From contig DCJA01000014.1 of assembly GCA_002317175.1 (NCBI GenBank), forward strand, positions 1-64,000: a stretch of 64,000 bases of DNA, read 5' to 3'. Within the stretch, counting starts at the first letter, position 1; each line of letters starts with the position of its first letter. Below, piece by piece: positions 53,326 to 62,852 of the stretch. The notes beneath the pieces were generated by a model. The model saw only the letters and a program-made list of their open reading frames with translations, ran no database searches and was not told where the DNA came from. Both the position numbers and the translations under genes were made by a program. This stretch comes from Lachnospiraceae bacterium UBA1712 (GTDB lineage: Bacteria; Bacillota; Clostridia; Lachnospirales; Lachnospiraceae).

Positions 53326-54113
53326 GATAAGTATTCCTTCATTCCCTGTTTCATAAGTCTATAAGCTTGTCCCACACCTGTTATTTCCTGATTGTTAGCA
53401 AAAAAAGTTCCCTTATGAGCCAATAGCCATCTTAAAGCAAGAGGCTTGGCAAAACATCCATAAAGTGGAGCATATAGCACGCCTCTGTCATAAAAGAATT
53501 TCTCATTATATCCCTTAAACCAGGTGGAAGGTCTTGGCTCTTCTCTACCAAGTGTTACCGGCAAAGCATATGCCTTAAGTCCTTTTCTTATGCATTCCAT
53601 AATAAAGAGACTGTCTTCTCCACAACTATATGGCGCGCCACCACCAAATAAGAGATTGAAAGTGATATTAGCCTTCATTACAGCCTCTCTCTTTACTGCT
53701 ACACTGTAGGTTGGATATCTTCCACAATTCAGTCTGCCTATACGCTGTTCCTTAGTGATCTTATATGTTGCCCTTTCCTCAATGACATCAAAGTTAAATA
53801 ACAGTATATCTGCATCAGGCCTTTTCTCAAACTCACTAACAACAATTTGAGCATAACCTTCGTTGTATCTAATATCTTCATCAGAAAAAAGCAAAATATC
53901 TGCAGTTGCTCTAAGCAACGCATTGTTTCTTGAAAGACCTACTCCACGTTCATTAAAGCTGTAACAGCAAATTCTGCTGCCTTCATATTCGTACTCAGTA
54001 TATTCATTACTATCACACTGATTTATGACAATGGCGTCAGATTGTAAACTCATTGTATCAGCTATTGTCTCCATATTCTGTTGTACTGTCGATACAAGAG
54101 TTTGCAGCGTCAT
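53322..54113 (-). CDS. glycosyltransferase family 2-like
   Basis: A 263-residue GT-A-like protein with VGLSRNNALLRATADILLFSDEDIRYNEGYAQ, in which S-D-E-D fills the metal-binding position, and GGGAPYSCGEDSLFI. The usual N-terminal strand is shorter than normal, so the first strand may be partly lost or diverged. It is cytoplasmic. It lies between the Wzz-like gene and the polymerase. Confidence 0.75.
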   Translation of the reverse strand: MTLQTLVSTVQQNMETIADTMSLQSDAIVINQCDSNEYTEYEYEGSRICCYSFNERGVGLSRNNALLRATADILLFSDEDIRYNEGYAQIVVSEFEKRPDADILLFNFDVIEERATYKITKEQRIGRLNCGRYPTYSVAVKREAVMKANITFNLLFGGGAPYSCGEDSLFIMECIRKGLKAYALPVTLGREEPRPSTWFKGYNEKFFYDRGVLYAPLYGCFAKPLALRWLLAHKGTFFANNQEITGVGQAYRLMKQGMKEYLS

Positions 54114-54122
54114 ATATATTCC

Positions 54123-55073
54123 CTATCTTTTGCCGTAATATCTTCTAAGGAAGCATTCATCACATTCTGTGAGAATCACTCCCACTACTTTCTTATTCTG
54201 CTTTTTTAGCAGATCTAAGTCATATTCTACAGCTGTTCTCTGTCTCTTTCCCATTGGAATCTGAAGCACTATTTCTTCGGATTCGTTATCCGAATAGGCC
54301 TCTTTTACGTCAGCTGTCCAACGAACCTTATTATCACCAATTAACGCCTTTATATTAGCATCCGTGTCTTCCTTAAATAACTGACTGTCGTATCCTAAAA
54401 ATGGAATCTGCAAATTAAGCTTCTTCCAATCATTTTCCACATATATTCTGCCATCCATACAATAATAGACTAGCCATACGAATACGGCTATCAGCAATGC
54501 TATAATAGCTCCGAGGATAGCAGCATTTACAGTCAGATTATGTTCATTGGCTACAGTTATATCTCCACAGGACCACAACTCAATAGCACTGAGTTCATTT
54601 ACAGCCTCTGCAAAATGTGGCATAGCCAGTTTATAGGCTTCACTTATTGCCAGAAGCTTTTCTTTATCTGTATTGGTTATTACTATAGTTACAACACGAT
54701 AATCGCTTGGCATATAGCTCGTAACACTAGCTCTAATATCCTCTTTAGTTACTACTCCGTCTGTCTGCTCAAGTGCATAATCTACGATTTTGTCATCCAC
54801 TGAGAATTCATTCCATGTATAGGCATTATAATAGTCCATTCCATTGGGATAATCTTTCTCATTGAATACCACATAATAGTCATCCCTGATCTGATAACTG
54901 ATCTCTCCATCAGTAATGGCATAATAAAGCTTATATATTCCTGCTCCAAGTGCAGCTCCAATTATTCCTGCTAAAAACAGAACCCAAATACACTTTAAGA
55001 GACAAAGCATAAAACGTCTTATGTCCATGGTCTCATTCATGAAATTGTCATCCATCTTCTTACTTGTTATCAT
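54123..55073 (-). CDS. Wzz/YveK-like chain-length protein with a kinase-like tail lacking Walker A
   Basis: A 316-residue membrane protein: one helix (about 23-47), an extracellular domain (about 48-185), a second helix (about 187-207) and a cytoplasmic tail of about 110 residues. The first part is a Wzz-type co-polymerase. The tail ends in VEYDLDLLKKQNKKVVGVILTECDECFLRRYYG, like the end of a BY-kinase, but has no Walker A or B ATP site. The start at 55073 overlaps the sugar transferase by 14 bases; a Met at 55055 is also possible. No separate tyrosine kinase is in the window. Confidence 0.75.
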   Translation of the reverse strand: MITSKKMDDNFMNETMDIRRFMLCLLKCIWVLFLAGIIGAALGAGIYKLYYAITDGEISYQIRDDYYVVFNEKDYPNGMDYYNAYTWNEFSVDDKIVDYALEQTDGVVTKEDIRASVTSYMPSDYRVVTIVITNTDKEKLLAISEAYKLAMPHFAEAVNELSAIELWSCGDITVANEHNLTVNAAILGAIIALLIAVFVWLVYYCMDGRIYVENDWKKLNLQIPFLGYDSQLFKEDTDANIKALIGDNKVRWTADVKEAYSDNESEEIVLQIPMGKRQRTAVEYDLDLLKKQNKKVVGVILTECDECFLRRYYGKR

Positions 55074-56451
55074 CAGCTGATTCCTTCTTTAATGCAGTAC
55101 GCTGAGAAGCATCTACTCCTTCTGTTGCATCAGGAGTAAAGATAATCTTTATTGTAAGTATCATTAGCTGTATATCCAGCCACACACTATAATTCTCAAT
55201 ATAGGTTAAGTCAAGTTTAAGCTTATCAAGAGGCGTGGTGTTATACTTACCATACACCTGTGCATATCCAGCAAGTCCAGCCTTGACCTTCATTCTAAAG
55301 GCAAACTCTGGCATCTCCTCCAGATAATCCTTGATAATCTCTGGTCGCTCTGGTCTTGGTCCAATAAAGGACATATCTCCCTTGAGAATATTGAAAAGCT
55401 GTGGAAGTTCATCAAGTCTAGTCGCCCTAATAAAATGTCCAACCGGTGTGATTCTGGAATCATTTTTGGTGGCTAATCTTGCCACTCCATCTTTTTCGGC
55501 ATCTACACTCATGGATCTGAATTTCATTATCTTAAATTCTTTTCCACCAATTGTGCATCTGACCTGCTTGTAAAGAACAGGTCCTCCATCCTGACATTTA
55601 ACCAAAATGGCTGTAATAAGCATAAATGGCGATGACAAAATAATGAGCATGAGTGAACACACGATATCTATTATTCTCTTAATAAACTGCTGTTCAACCT
55701 TAAGCGAATACTCTCTATTTAACAGAATTGGTGTATCAAACATATGAAGCTCATCAGATCCCTTAATTATTACATCGCTGATCTTTGGCATCACATACAT
55801 ACGTATATCATGGCTGTAACAATATTTGAGTAGCACATTTCTAACAGAAGTTGGTATATCCCAAATCACGACTGCATCATATTCTGTCTTTAGCATTTCT
55901 GCCTTTACCACTTCAACGCCTTCGCTGATGTTCATGCTTTTGGATAAGATAAACTTATCCTTTCTTGCTTCAAACTTATTGCTTATATCCTCTATTGAAT
56001 AATCACCATATATTAGAAGCAGCTTTCTTGGTGGAAACAGCTTATTGTATAGAATATTGCAAATATTAACCCATGCGAATGAAAACAAAATCTGCACCAG
56101 TCCCATTTTTACTATAGGTGGTGAATATACCAGTCTATTTTCCATAAGTGAAATTTGGAAATAACTGATTACATTGGTGCCAAATACCGCTACAATCTGT
56201 GCAAAAAATACGTCTCTTACCTTCAGATATCCTATCTTTAGCCCACCCAGACTTACTGAAAAGAAAAACAGTAATACTGCATAGACTGCAATCATCAGAA
56301 AATGTCCCCAGAAGGTATATTTTACATTCCAGACAAGATTTCTATGATAGACCTGAGTCCATACAAATGCATAACAGCCAATCATAACCAGCAGGCCTAC
56401 TACAGACATCAGTAATATAAATGATCTTTTTAATGCTTCGCCTTTTTTCAT
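55060..56451 (-). CDS. polyprenyl-phosphate sugar-1-phosphate transferase (initiating enzyme)
   Basis: A 463-residue WbaP/CpsE-type enzyme that transfers a sugar phosphate to undecaprenyl phosphate and starts each repeat unit. It has about five N-terminal helices, a central domain and a C-terminal catalytic domain with KRIIDIVCSLMLIILSSPFM, MKFRSMSVDAEKDG, FIRATRLDELPQLFNILKGDMSFIGPRPERPEI, and a terminal YTQVYGKY-like segment. The sugar is unknown. It lies next to the Wzz-like protein, as usual in such operons. Confidence 0.9.
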   Translation of the reverse strand: MKKGEALKRSFILLMSVVGLLVMIGCYAFVWTQVYHRNLVWNVKYTFWGHFLMIAVYAVLLFFFSVSLGGLKIGYLKVRDVFFAQIVAVFGTNVISYFQISLMENRLVYSPPIVKMGLVQILFSFAWVNICNILYNKLFPPRKLLLIYGDYSIEDISNKFEARKDKFILSKSMNISEGVEVVKAEMLKTEYDAVVIWDIPTSVRNVLLKYCYSHDIRMYVMPKISDVIIKGSDELHMFDTPILLNREYSLKVEQQFIKRIIDIVCSLMLIILSSPFMLITAILVKCQDGGPVLYKQVRCTIGGKEFKIMKFRSMSVDAEKDGVARLATKNDSRITPVGHFIRATRLDELPQLFNILKGDMSFIGPRPERPEIIKDYLEEMPEFAFRMKVKAGLAGYAQVYGKYNTTPLDKLKLDLTYIENYSVWLDIQLMILTIKIIFTPDATEGVDASQRTALKKESADDNK

Positions 56452-56458
56452 AACTTTT

Positions 56459-57217
56459 CTACAATCTGCGCAATGTAGCTCTTATAGCCCATCCGCAAAA
56501 ATACCATCCACTTTTTATTATTGAAATCTTTTCCACATTACGGTATAGATTCCAGATTCTTACAATTGCCTTACCCTTATTGGATGAAAGAGACACAGCT
56601 GGTCTCCTGTACACCACCAGTACCTCATCCAGTCCATATGCTTTATAGCCCTGTCTGAGAATATTCCACCAGGTAGCCGTATCCTCACTTGGGACATTTG
56701 GCATTTTTATTAACTCTTTACTTATTTTGTCAGTGTCAAACAATACAGTCGATGTAAAAATCACTGTTCTCGATAAAGCTTTTTTATAATTGATTTCAGA
56801 AGGTACATGCACAATCTTTCCAGTTGGATTCGCATTTTCATCTCCAAACTCGTACGCAGTGAATATAAATGCTGCATCCTTCTTCTTCATATACTCCAGG
56901 GAACGCTCAAGTTTGCTTCTCTTCCATACATCATCAGCATCAAGATATGCAATATACTTTCCACAAGAAGCCTCTACTCCTTTGTTTCTCGCCAAAGCTG
57001 CTCCGCGCTGACCCTTATCAAGATAAATAACCTTGATTCTTTTATCCAAACTATTATCTGTAAATTCTTGAAGGATCATTTTGGTATCGTCTGTAGAAGC
57101 ATTTTCAACTAGAATAAGTTCCCAATCCTCAAAGCTTTGCGCCTGTACCATTGAAATTGTAGACAATATGAAATCTTCTGCGTTATGTACAGGCACTATT
57201 ATACTTACTGTTGCCAC
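56459..57217 (-). CDS. glycosyltransferase family 2
   Basis: A 252-residue GT-A enzyme with SIIVPVHNAEDFIL, VENASTDDT, ARNKGVEA and IAYLDADDVWK. It starts with GTG at 57217, directly after the stop of the upstream gene, with AGAGGAAA as ribosome-binding site. It lies between the GtrB-like gene and the initiating transferase and so may add the second sugar. Confidence 0.85.
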   Translation of the reverse strand: MATVSIIVPVHNAEDFILSTISMVQAQSFEDWELILVENASTDDTKMILQEFTDNSLDKRIKVIYLDKGQRGAALARNKGVEASCGKYIAYLDADDVWKRSKLERSLEYMKKKDAAFIFTAYEFGDENANPTGKIVHVPSEINYKKALSRTVIFTSTVLFDTDKISKELIKMPNVPSEDTATWWNILRQGYKAYGLDEVLVVYRRPAVSLSSNKGKAIVRIWNLYRNVEKISIIKSGWYFCGWAIRATLRRL

Positions 57218-58147
57218 TTAGATTTCCTCTTTTACAAAATATAATGGTCTCTGCTTTACCTCAAGATAAGTCTTAGCAAGGTATTGTCCGATGATTCCCA
57301 GACAAAGCAACTGTACACCACTAATCAGACTGATAATGCACACCAGAGAAGGCCATCCATTTGTTGGATCACCATAAAGGCTGGTTCTGATAATAATAAA
57401 AATAATCAGTACAACAGCCATAAAACAAAACAACACTCCCATAAAGGAAGCCAAGGACAATGGAAATGTCGTGAAGCCGACTATACCCTCAATAGAATAC
57501 TTAAAGAGTCCCCAGAAGTTCCATTTCGTCTCCCCATGGGCTCTTTCCACATTTTCAAATTCAATCCACTTCGTTTCATATCCAACCCAGCCAAATATAC
57601 CTTTGCTGAATCGATTGTATTCGCCAAGTGCAAGAATAGAATCTACCACCTGTCTTGTCATAAGGCGGTAATCACGGGCTCCGTCCACAATCTCAGTCTT
57701 ACTCATCTTGTTCATCATACGGTAAAACATTCTTGCGAAAAATGATCTGATAACCGGCTCACCTTTTCTGGATACTCTTCTGGTTGCAACGGAATCATAG
57801 CCCTCATCAATATACTTAAACATCTCAGGAAGAAGATGCGGTGGATCCTGCAGATCTGCATCCATCATAACTGCATAATCACCGGCTGCTTTTTTGAAAC
57901 CAGCATATATAGCAGCTTCTTTACCAAAGTTTCTTGAAAATGACACCAGTTTAACTCGCTCGTCCTCGGCGTGAAGTTTTTTTACCTCTTCAACAGTCTT
58001 ATCCTTGGATCCGTCATTGACATATATTACTTCTACATCAAGTTCGCGTTGTTTAAAAAAGGACTCATTTTTCATAAGCTCTTCATAAAAATAGCGAACA
58101 TTTTCTTCTTCGTTATAACATGGAACAATTACACTTAGTAATTCCAT
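57218..58147 (-). CDS. GtrB/DPM1-like polyprenyl-phosphate glycosyltransferase
   Basis: A 309-residue GT2 enzyme with two C-terminal membrane helices. It has VIVPCYNEEENV, VNDGSKDKT, the DADLQDPP motif, and the amphipathic GARDYRLMTRQVVD block of dolichol- or bactoprenol-phosphate sugar synthases. It makes a lipid-phosphate sugar used by GT39-type enzymes on the outside, and such large membrane proteins are upstream here. GGAGG sits five bases before the ATG at 58147; the earlier in-frame start at 58159 lacks one. Confidence 0.9.
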   Translation of the reverse strand: MELLSVIVPCYNEEENVRYFYEELMKNESFFKQRELDVEVIYVNDGSKDKTVEEVKKLHAEDERVKLVSFSRNFGKEAAIYAGFKKAAGDYAVMMDADLQDPPHLLPEMFKYIDEGYDSVATRRVSRKGEPVIRSFFARMFYRMMNKMSKTEIVDGARDYRLMTRQVVDSILALGEYNRFSKGIFGWVGYETKWIEFENVERAHGETKWNFWGLFKYSIEGIVGFTTFPLSLASFMGVLFCFMAVVLIIFIIIRTSLYGDPTNGWPSLVCIISLISGVQLLCLGIIGQYLAKTYLEVKQRPLYFVKEEI

Positions 58148-58161
58148 ATACTCCTCCAATA

Positions 58162-58932
58162 TTATTTCAAAACATATATTAAATAGTTGTTCGTTTTCTC
58201 TTCCAGCTTGTAAGCCTTAAGCAGTAAAGGTGCTTCATCATAATAATCCATTATGATTACATCACAACTGTATTCTGCTGCTGTCTCGGCAATAAATTCA
58301 GCATTCTCCTCGCTATTCTTCATAGCGTCAAAAAGTGTATATGCTTCCTCATTGTAGCCATCCATAATGCCTGTATCAAGGTTAGCCATCCATAGATCTC
58401 TTCCGTAAAATAGAGGAATTGCGTCAGCTCTGGCACTGATTGCCGGGATTATTGATTCGTCAGCAAGAACCATAGCAGGATGAATCTTATTTAAATACTC
58501 CACTATTTTCTTTTCCTCTGAAGTAGTGACATTGTTGTCAGAAACAGAGTACTTGGTTACCAGTCCGCACATATTTCCCGCAACAAAAATCAGGAAAACA
58601 AGTATTAATACTACAAGGTGTCTAATCTTTCTACTCTTTAATCTTTCCGCCAATTCAGTGGCAGCAAAGGGTATATAAAACAGAATCGGTACCAGTAATG
58701 TAAGTGGTCTATAAGTTGAAAGCACTGGAAATACCTGAGCCAGAACCCATACTACTATCGGATTCATAACTACAACTACAAGAAGAACAATGCCGTACAT
58801 AATAAACCATACATTTTTCTCTTTGTTCATGTAATAAAGCAGTACTATACTCACCAGGAATAAGAGAAAATAACTTCCAGCAAGTTTGGAATTGGAGAAA
58901 TACTGCAACATAGTGTTCAATGTTTCTGTCAC
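58162..58932 (-). CDS. membrane protein, possible C-terminal half of a split DUF6077-like protein
   Basis: A 256-residue protein with about four membrane helices (about 18-35, 42-66, 80-95, 106-124) and then a soluble domain (about 130-256) that is probably extracellular and resembles the end of GT-C type membrane glycosyltransferases. It starts with GTG, overlapping the upstream stop (GTGA), with AAGGAGG just before it, so it is truly initiated here. Its sum with the upstream gene (334 plus 256) is the size I expect of one family member. The function is unknown. Confidence 0.65.
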   Translation of the reverse strand: MTETLNTMLQYFSNSKLAGSYFLLFLVSIVLLYYMNKEKNVWFIMYGIVLLVVVVMNPIVVWVLAQVFPVLSTYRPLTLLVPILFYIPFAATELAERLKSRKIRHLVVLILVFLIFVAGNMCGLVTKYSVSDNNVTTSEEKKIVEYLNKIHPAMVLADESIIPAISARADAIPLFYGRDLWMANLDTGIMDGYNEEAYTLFDAMKNSEENAEFIAETAAEYSCDVIIMDYYDEAPLLLKAYKLEEKTNNYLIYVLK

Positions 58933-59933
58933 GCTTTTTCCTCCTTACCAAATCTAAGCGAGGCACAGACGATCATTGATAAGAGACATAAGGCGATCAT
59001 CAAAAATCCTGTAGCAAGACTACTTATAAAAAGCGTAGCTGCAAAACAGATAATCAGCTTAAATACTCTTACTAAACGCTTGCCCCATGAGGACTTACCG
59101 TAATCTCCCCGCTCCAGTCTGTATATATCCATAACCAGATATATTACATATGCCATCATTACAGCAACAACTATTGTTGCCCCTTCATAACCATTCCATA
59201 GCACTTTATATCCTACTGCCCCCTTAAAATAGTCACCGGATGCCAATACTACTGCTACAAAAAATGAGCACAAATACTGCTTTCTACGGCTCTTAATTAC
59301 AGCCGTCATGGCACATCTACAGGCAAACATTGTACAAAACAGTGTCTGCAATGTAATAACTATATAAAGGAGAACTCTTGGACTGATTCCATAATTCATA
59401 CACAAATAGCTATAATAAACTGGAAGCGTTACAAGCTTTTTAGAGGTTATAAAGCCCAACTCAAAGAGTCTGCCTGTCATTGGGTTATATGTATTTACCG
59501 TAGAGGTAAGTACGTTAATTCTAACTGTTTCAAGCATAATATCATCTCTTTCAAAATCTGAAAGATATATAATCCTTGCTACAACAATTAGAATGGTCAG
59601 CATCATTATTCCAAAAGACAGGGCTTCTTCTTTCTTAAGTCGCATCTTCTGGATATCCCATAATACATAATCCTTAAACCTTACCACTGAGATGATAACA
59701 GCTATTCCCAGTAGAGCATAACTAGTGTATGACAAAATCTTACAGCAGCTGTTAAACGGAATATTTAGAAAGGTATTCAGAGAAAAAATGGCTCCCTGAA
59801 TCAAAAAAAACGAAAAAAAACCAATCAAATATGTTTCAATTTGATTAGTTTTTTTCTGTCTTGTAATAAAGTTAAATATAATCCCTAATGCAAAGGGCAT
59901 AATGAATATTAAAAATATTCCCAGAATATTCAT
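58929..59933 (-). CDS. membrane protein, possible N-terminal half of a split DUF6077-like protein
   Basis: A 334-residue polytopic protein with about nine helices, starting MNILGIFLIFIMPFALGIIF. A loop carries FERDDIMLETVRIN and a TVNTYNPMTGRLFEL stretch, features that recall GT-C proteins with an acidic first loop. GAGGTATTAAT precedes the ATG. It overlaps the next gene by four bases. I believe it belongs to DUF6077 or a related group, but this rests on pattern memory. Confidence 0.65.
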   Translation of the reverse strand: MNILGIFLIFIMPFALGIIFNFITRQKKTNQIETYLIGFFSFFLIQGAIFSLNTFLNIPFNSCCKILSYTSYALLGIAVIISVVRFKDYVLWDIQKMRLKKEEALSFGIMMLTILIVVARIIYLSDFERDDIMLETVRINVLTSTVNTYNPMTGRLFELGFITSKKLVTLPVYYSYLCMNYGISPRVLLYIVITLQTLFCTMFACRCAMTAVIKSRRKQYLCSFFVAVVLASGDYFKGAVGYKVLWNGYEGATIVVAVMMAYVIYLVMDIYRLERGDYGKSSWGKRLVRVFKLIICFAATLFISSLATGFLMIALCLLSMIVCASLRFGKEEKA

Positions 59934-59989
59934 ATTAATACCTCAATAATACGAGGTCTATTGTACCAAATATTGCTTATAATGGCAAA

Positions 59990-61063
59990 TTACAGATATC
60001 TTTCCTTGCCTTCTTTGGCCAGTTTATCCACGAACAATTTTATGTCCTGAGCTCTATCCTTTGCGCAGATTAATGTAACATCTTTTGTATGTGCTACAAC
60101 TATATCATTTACCCCTAAAGTTGCAATCAGATGTCCATCCTCTGTGCTGTATAACACGTTCTCTTCTGAGTCAATTGAGCAACTCTCGGCAAGCACTACA
60201 TTACCCTCAGAATCCTTGCTGTGAATCTGGTCAAATGCGTCAAAGCTTCCTACATCATTCCATCCAAAATCACCCTCCAGCATAAGCACACCTTTTGCTC
60301 TTTCCATAATTCCGTAATCGATAGAAATCTTTGGAATCTCTGGATATAATTCTTCAATAACTTCCTTTTCGCTGTCAGTACCCATCGCTTCACCAATAGA
60401 TACGAGATAGCTGTATATGTCAGGAAGCAATTCCTCAAAATACTTCAGTATGGTTGATGCTTTCCAGATAAACATACCACTGTTCCATGCATATTCACCT
60501 GAATCCACATATTCACTGGCCGTTTCAAGATCTGGCTTTTCTACAAATTCATATACTTCTTTTGCTGAAGCATCCTCGCTGGCATTGTACTTGATATATC
60601 CATAACCGGTTGATGGAAATGTAGGCTTGATACCTACTGTTACAAGCTTATCTGTACACTCAGCAGCATTACATGCAAGATTAAGCACTCTTGCAAACTC
60701 ATCTTCATTCTTGATGAAATGATCAGATGGAACTATTACCATGATTCCATCCTCGTACTTCTTAACTATCTCCATAGCTGCATAACCAATACATGCTGCT
60801 GTATTTCTTGCTGCTGGTTCACCAAGAATATGATCCTTCTTAAGAAGACTCTCAGTCTGATCCCATGTTGCTTCTACAGTTTTTGCATTTGTTACTACAA
60901 ATATATCCTCTCTATCTGCAATCTTGGCAAGTCTGAGTGCTGTATCCATAACCATAGTATTTTTGCCACTTAGGTTCAAAAACTGCTTTGGCTTATCTGC
61001 TCTCGAAAGTGGCCAGAATCTTGTGCCCCCGCCACCGGCCATTATTACTCCATAAGTCTTCAT
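59990..61063 (-). CDS. manC: mannose-1-phosphate guanylyltransferase
   Basis: Makes GDP-mannose from mannose-1-phosphate and GTP for the locus. The 357 residues are the short single-domain type without a C-terminal isomerase. The motif MAGGGGTRFWPLSRADKPKQFL (its start and Lys are diagnostic), VPSDHFI, FVEKPD and WNSGMFIWKA are present. GTP rather than ATP use is a family inference. AGGAGGG precedes the ATG. A mannose-containing polymer, or a sugar made from GDP-mannose, is implied. Confidence 0.92.
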   Translation of the reverse strand: MKTYGVIMAGGGGTRFWPLSRADKPKQFLNLSGKNTMVMDTALRLAKIADREDIFVVTNAKTVEATWDQTESLLKKDHILGEPAARNTAACIGYAAMEIVKKYEDGIMVIVPSDHFIKNEDEFARVLNLACNAAECTDKLVTVGIKPTFPSTGYGYIKYNASEDASAKEVYEFVEKPDLETASEYVDSGEYAWNSGMFIWKASTILKYFEELLPDIYSYLVSIGEAMGTDSEKEVIEELYPEIPKISIDYGIMERAKGVLMLEGDFGWNDVGSFDAFDQIHSKDSEGNVVLAESCSIDSEENVLYSTEDGHLIATLGVNDIVVAHTKDVTLICAKDRAQDIKLFVDKLAKEGKERYL

Positions 61064-61096
61064 TGTGTAACCCTCCTGTATATATTTCTAGATTTT

Positions 61097-62815
61097 CTAT
61101 TGTTTGTAATATTCATCAATCCAGGCCTCATAATCTTTAAACCTGAATCCATCTTCAAAACCATCACCACGTAACTCAACATCTATCGTCAACAAAGATG
61201 CTGGGAACTGATTGTATCCTATAAGCGCATCCTGCCTTGGAATATATATATTATGTCCTTCCAGATTATAACTATCCGCAGGCCAGTCTATATAGTCCTT
61301 CTGGCTGATATAATATGGTTCGTTTATAGTTGATATTATATCATATCCAACAGTTTTTATACGATATAAGGCAATAACCACAAAGATACACAGGTATGAT
61401 ATATACAGTGCCTTCTCTTCACCATATTTTTCTATCATTTCCATGCAAAGACAACCATCCACAAACAAAGGAATACTTATAAGATAACCATATCCATATC
61501 TCACGAGTGGCGCACTATAGAACCAGAATGCACAGGCTGCAAATAGCACAGCGAATACCAGAAGCTTATCCCATTTCTGACGTTTTACATACGACTTATA
61601 TACGAAATAGATTATGCCCGCCAATACACATATCAGACAAAGAGTAACCCATCCCTTTTCAATAATGGTCATACTCCTGAACCAGTTTGGTAACCACTGG
61701 CTAATCGGCATATCAAGCTTGGTTACATCATTAATACCTTTACCATATACCCCTATTTCCATAGCGTCATACTGGGCCATTCCCTTAGGAATCTTCCAAT
61801 CTACGTTAAAGAGATCTATGAAAGTTGATGGATAGATCAGCCATCCCGAAATCAGCACATTTCTTATGAAAAATGGTATCAGTACCACAATTCCTGCACA
61901 CAGACAGCTGAATATCTGCTTAATCTGCTTTTTCCTGATCATAATAACTGCAGGCTTTATTACAAGAAGAACCAAAAGTGCAATTGAGAACTTTATAGTA
62001 GCCGCATAAACAAGTAAGATGCTTAACATTGCAAATGGCCATGCTCTGTTCTCATCATTATTGTCCTGTTTATCAACCGCATCCAGCCACATAATCAGTG
62101 TTGTAAAGATCAGAATCTGGGCATAATAATCACTGGCTGGAGAGGTCATTTCTCTAAAAATCAGGCCTAAATAGAACAAGAATCCGAGTCTGATAAAATC
62201 AGAATGCCTAACTTTCTTATTTACAATTATTTTATAAATATCAATAATCTGTATAGCACCTATAAGTGCAAAAAAACCAGCAGTTGTATGAAGTGACTGA
62301 CCTGTCAGATCTATGAAACTATACAGAGCAGTTAGTGCAAATGCACTGGAGTTATATCCAAATCTTAGTTGCAGGCAAGCCAGACCCTTTACCACTCCAT
62401 ATTCCTCTATCCATCTAATGCTCTGGGCATGATAAAGACTGGTATCATAATGAATGTAACCTCTGCTGGTACCATAAGCCATAAGAACAACTGTTATCAC
62501 ATAGATATATGGCAGGTAAAAATGGTACTTATTATTATCTGCAAACGCATTGATCAATTCTGATGCTTCTTTTCTAAATATTAGCAGAGCAACTAAAGTA
62601 ATGACACACAATACTATATTGGCTTCCAATCCCACTCCGGCAAATAAACTCCAAAACTGAGCATATACTGTATTAAAAACCAAACCCGCCAAAATAACTG
62701 CTAATATCTTATTTACTTTTTTCCTAAAAATCCTACTAAAAAGGCTCAATACAGCAAGTCCCGTTCCAAACGAGGTAATTGCAATATAGAGCCAGTTAAG
62801 CAAAACCATTATCAT
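61097..62815 (-). CDS. large polytopic membrane protein, LIC_10190-like
   Basis: A 572-residue protein with about 12-13 helices and short loops, followed by a soluble C-terminal segment (about 500-572). The stretch DTSLYHAQSIRWIEEYGVVKGLACLQLRFGYNSS recalls the acidic first loop of GT-C glycosyltransferases, and the protein resembles LIC_10190-family proteins of surface glycan loci. I infer a membrane glycosyltransferase using a lipid-phosphate sugar. AGGAAAT precedes the ATG. Confidence 0.65.
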   Translation of the reverse strand: MIMVLLNWLYIAITSFGTGLAVLSLFSRIFRKKVNKILAVILAGLVFNTVYAQFWSLFAGVGLEANIVLCVITLVALLIFRKEASELINAFADNNKYHFYLPYIYVITVVLMAYGTSRGYIHYDTSLYHAQSIRWIEEYGVVKGLACLQLRFGYNSSAFALTALYSFIDLTGQSLHTTAGFFALIGAIQIIDIYKIIVNKKVRHSDFIRLGFLFYLGLIFREMTSPASDYYAQILIFTTLIMWLDAVDKQDNNDENRAWPFAMLSILLVYAATIKFSIALLVLLVIKPAVIMIRKKQIKQIFSCLCAGIVVLIPFFIRNVLISGWLIYPSTFIDLFNVDWKIPKGMAQYDAMEIGVYGKGINDVTKLDMPISQWLPNWFRSMTIIEKGWVTLCLICVLAGIIYFVYKSYVKRQKWDKLLVFAVLFAACAFWFYSAPLVRYGYGYLISIPLFVDGCLCMEMIEKYGEEKALYISYLCIFVVIALYRIKTVGYDIISTINEPYYISQKDYIDWPADSYNLEGHNIYIPRQDALIGYNQFPASLLTIDVELRGDGFEDGFRFKDYEAWIDEYYKQ

Positions 62816-62852
62816 AGCTATTATTTCCTACTTTTATAGTCTCTATTATGCT

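Noticed and set aside
57284..57745. 153-residue plus-strand frame opposite the GtrB-like gene
   Set aside because: Composition is unlike a protein and the opposite strand encodes a clear GT2 enzyme with a good ribosome-binding site.
58929..58932. Frameshift error joining the two membrane protein genes
   Set aside because: A strong ribosome-binding site and GTG start at the junction make a natural two-gene arrangement more likely.
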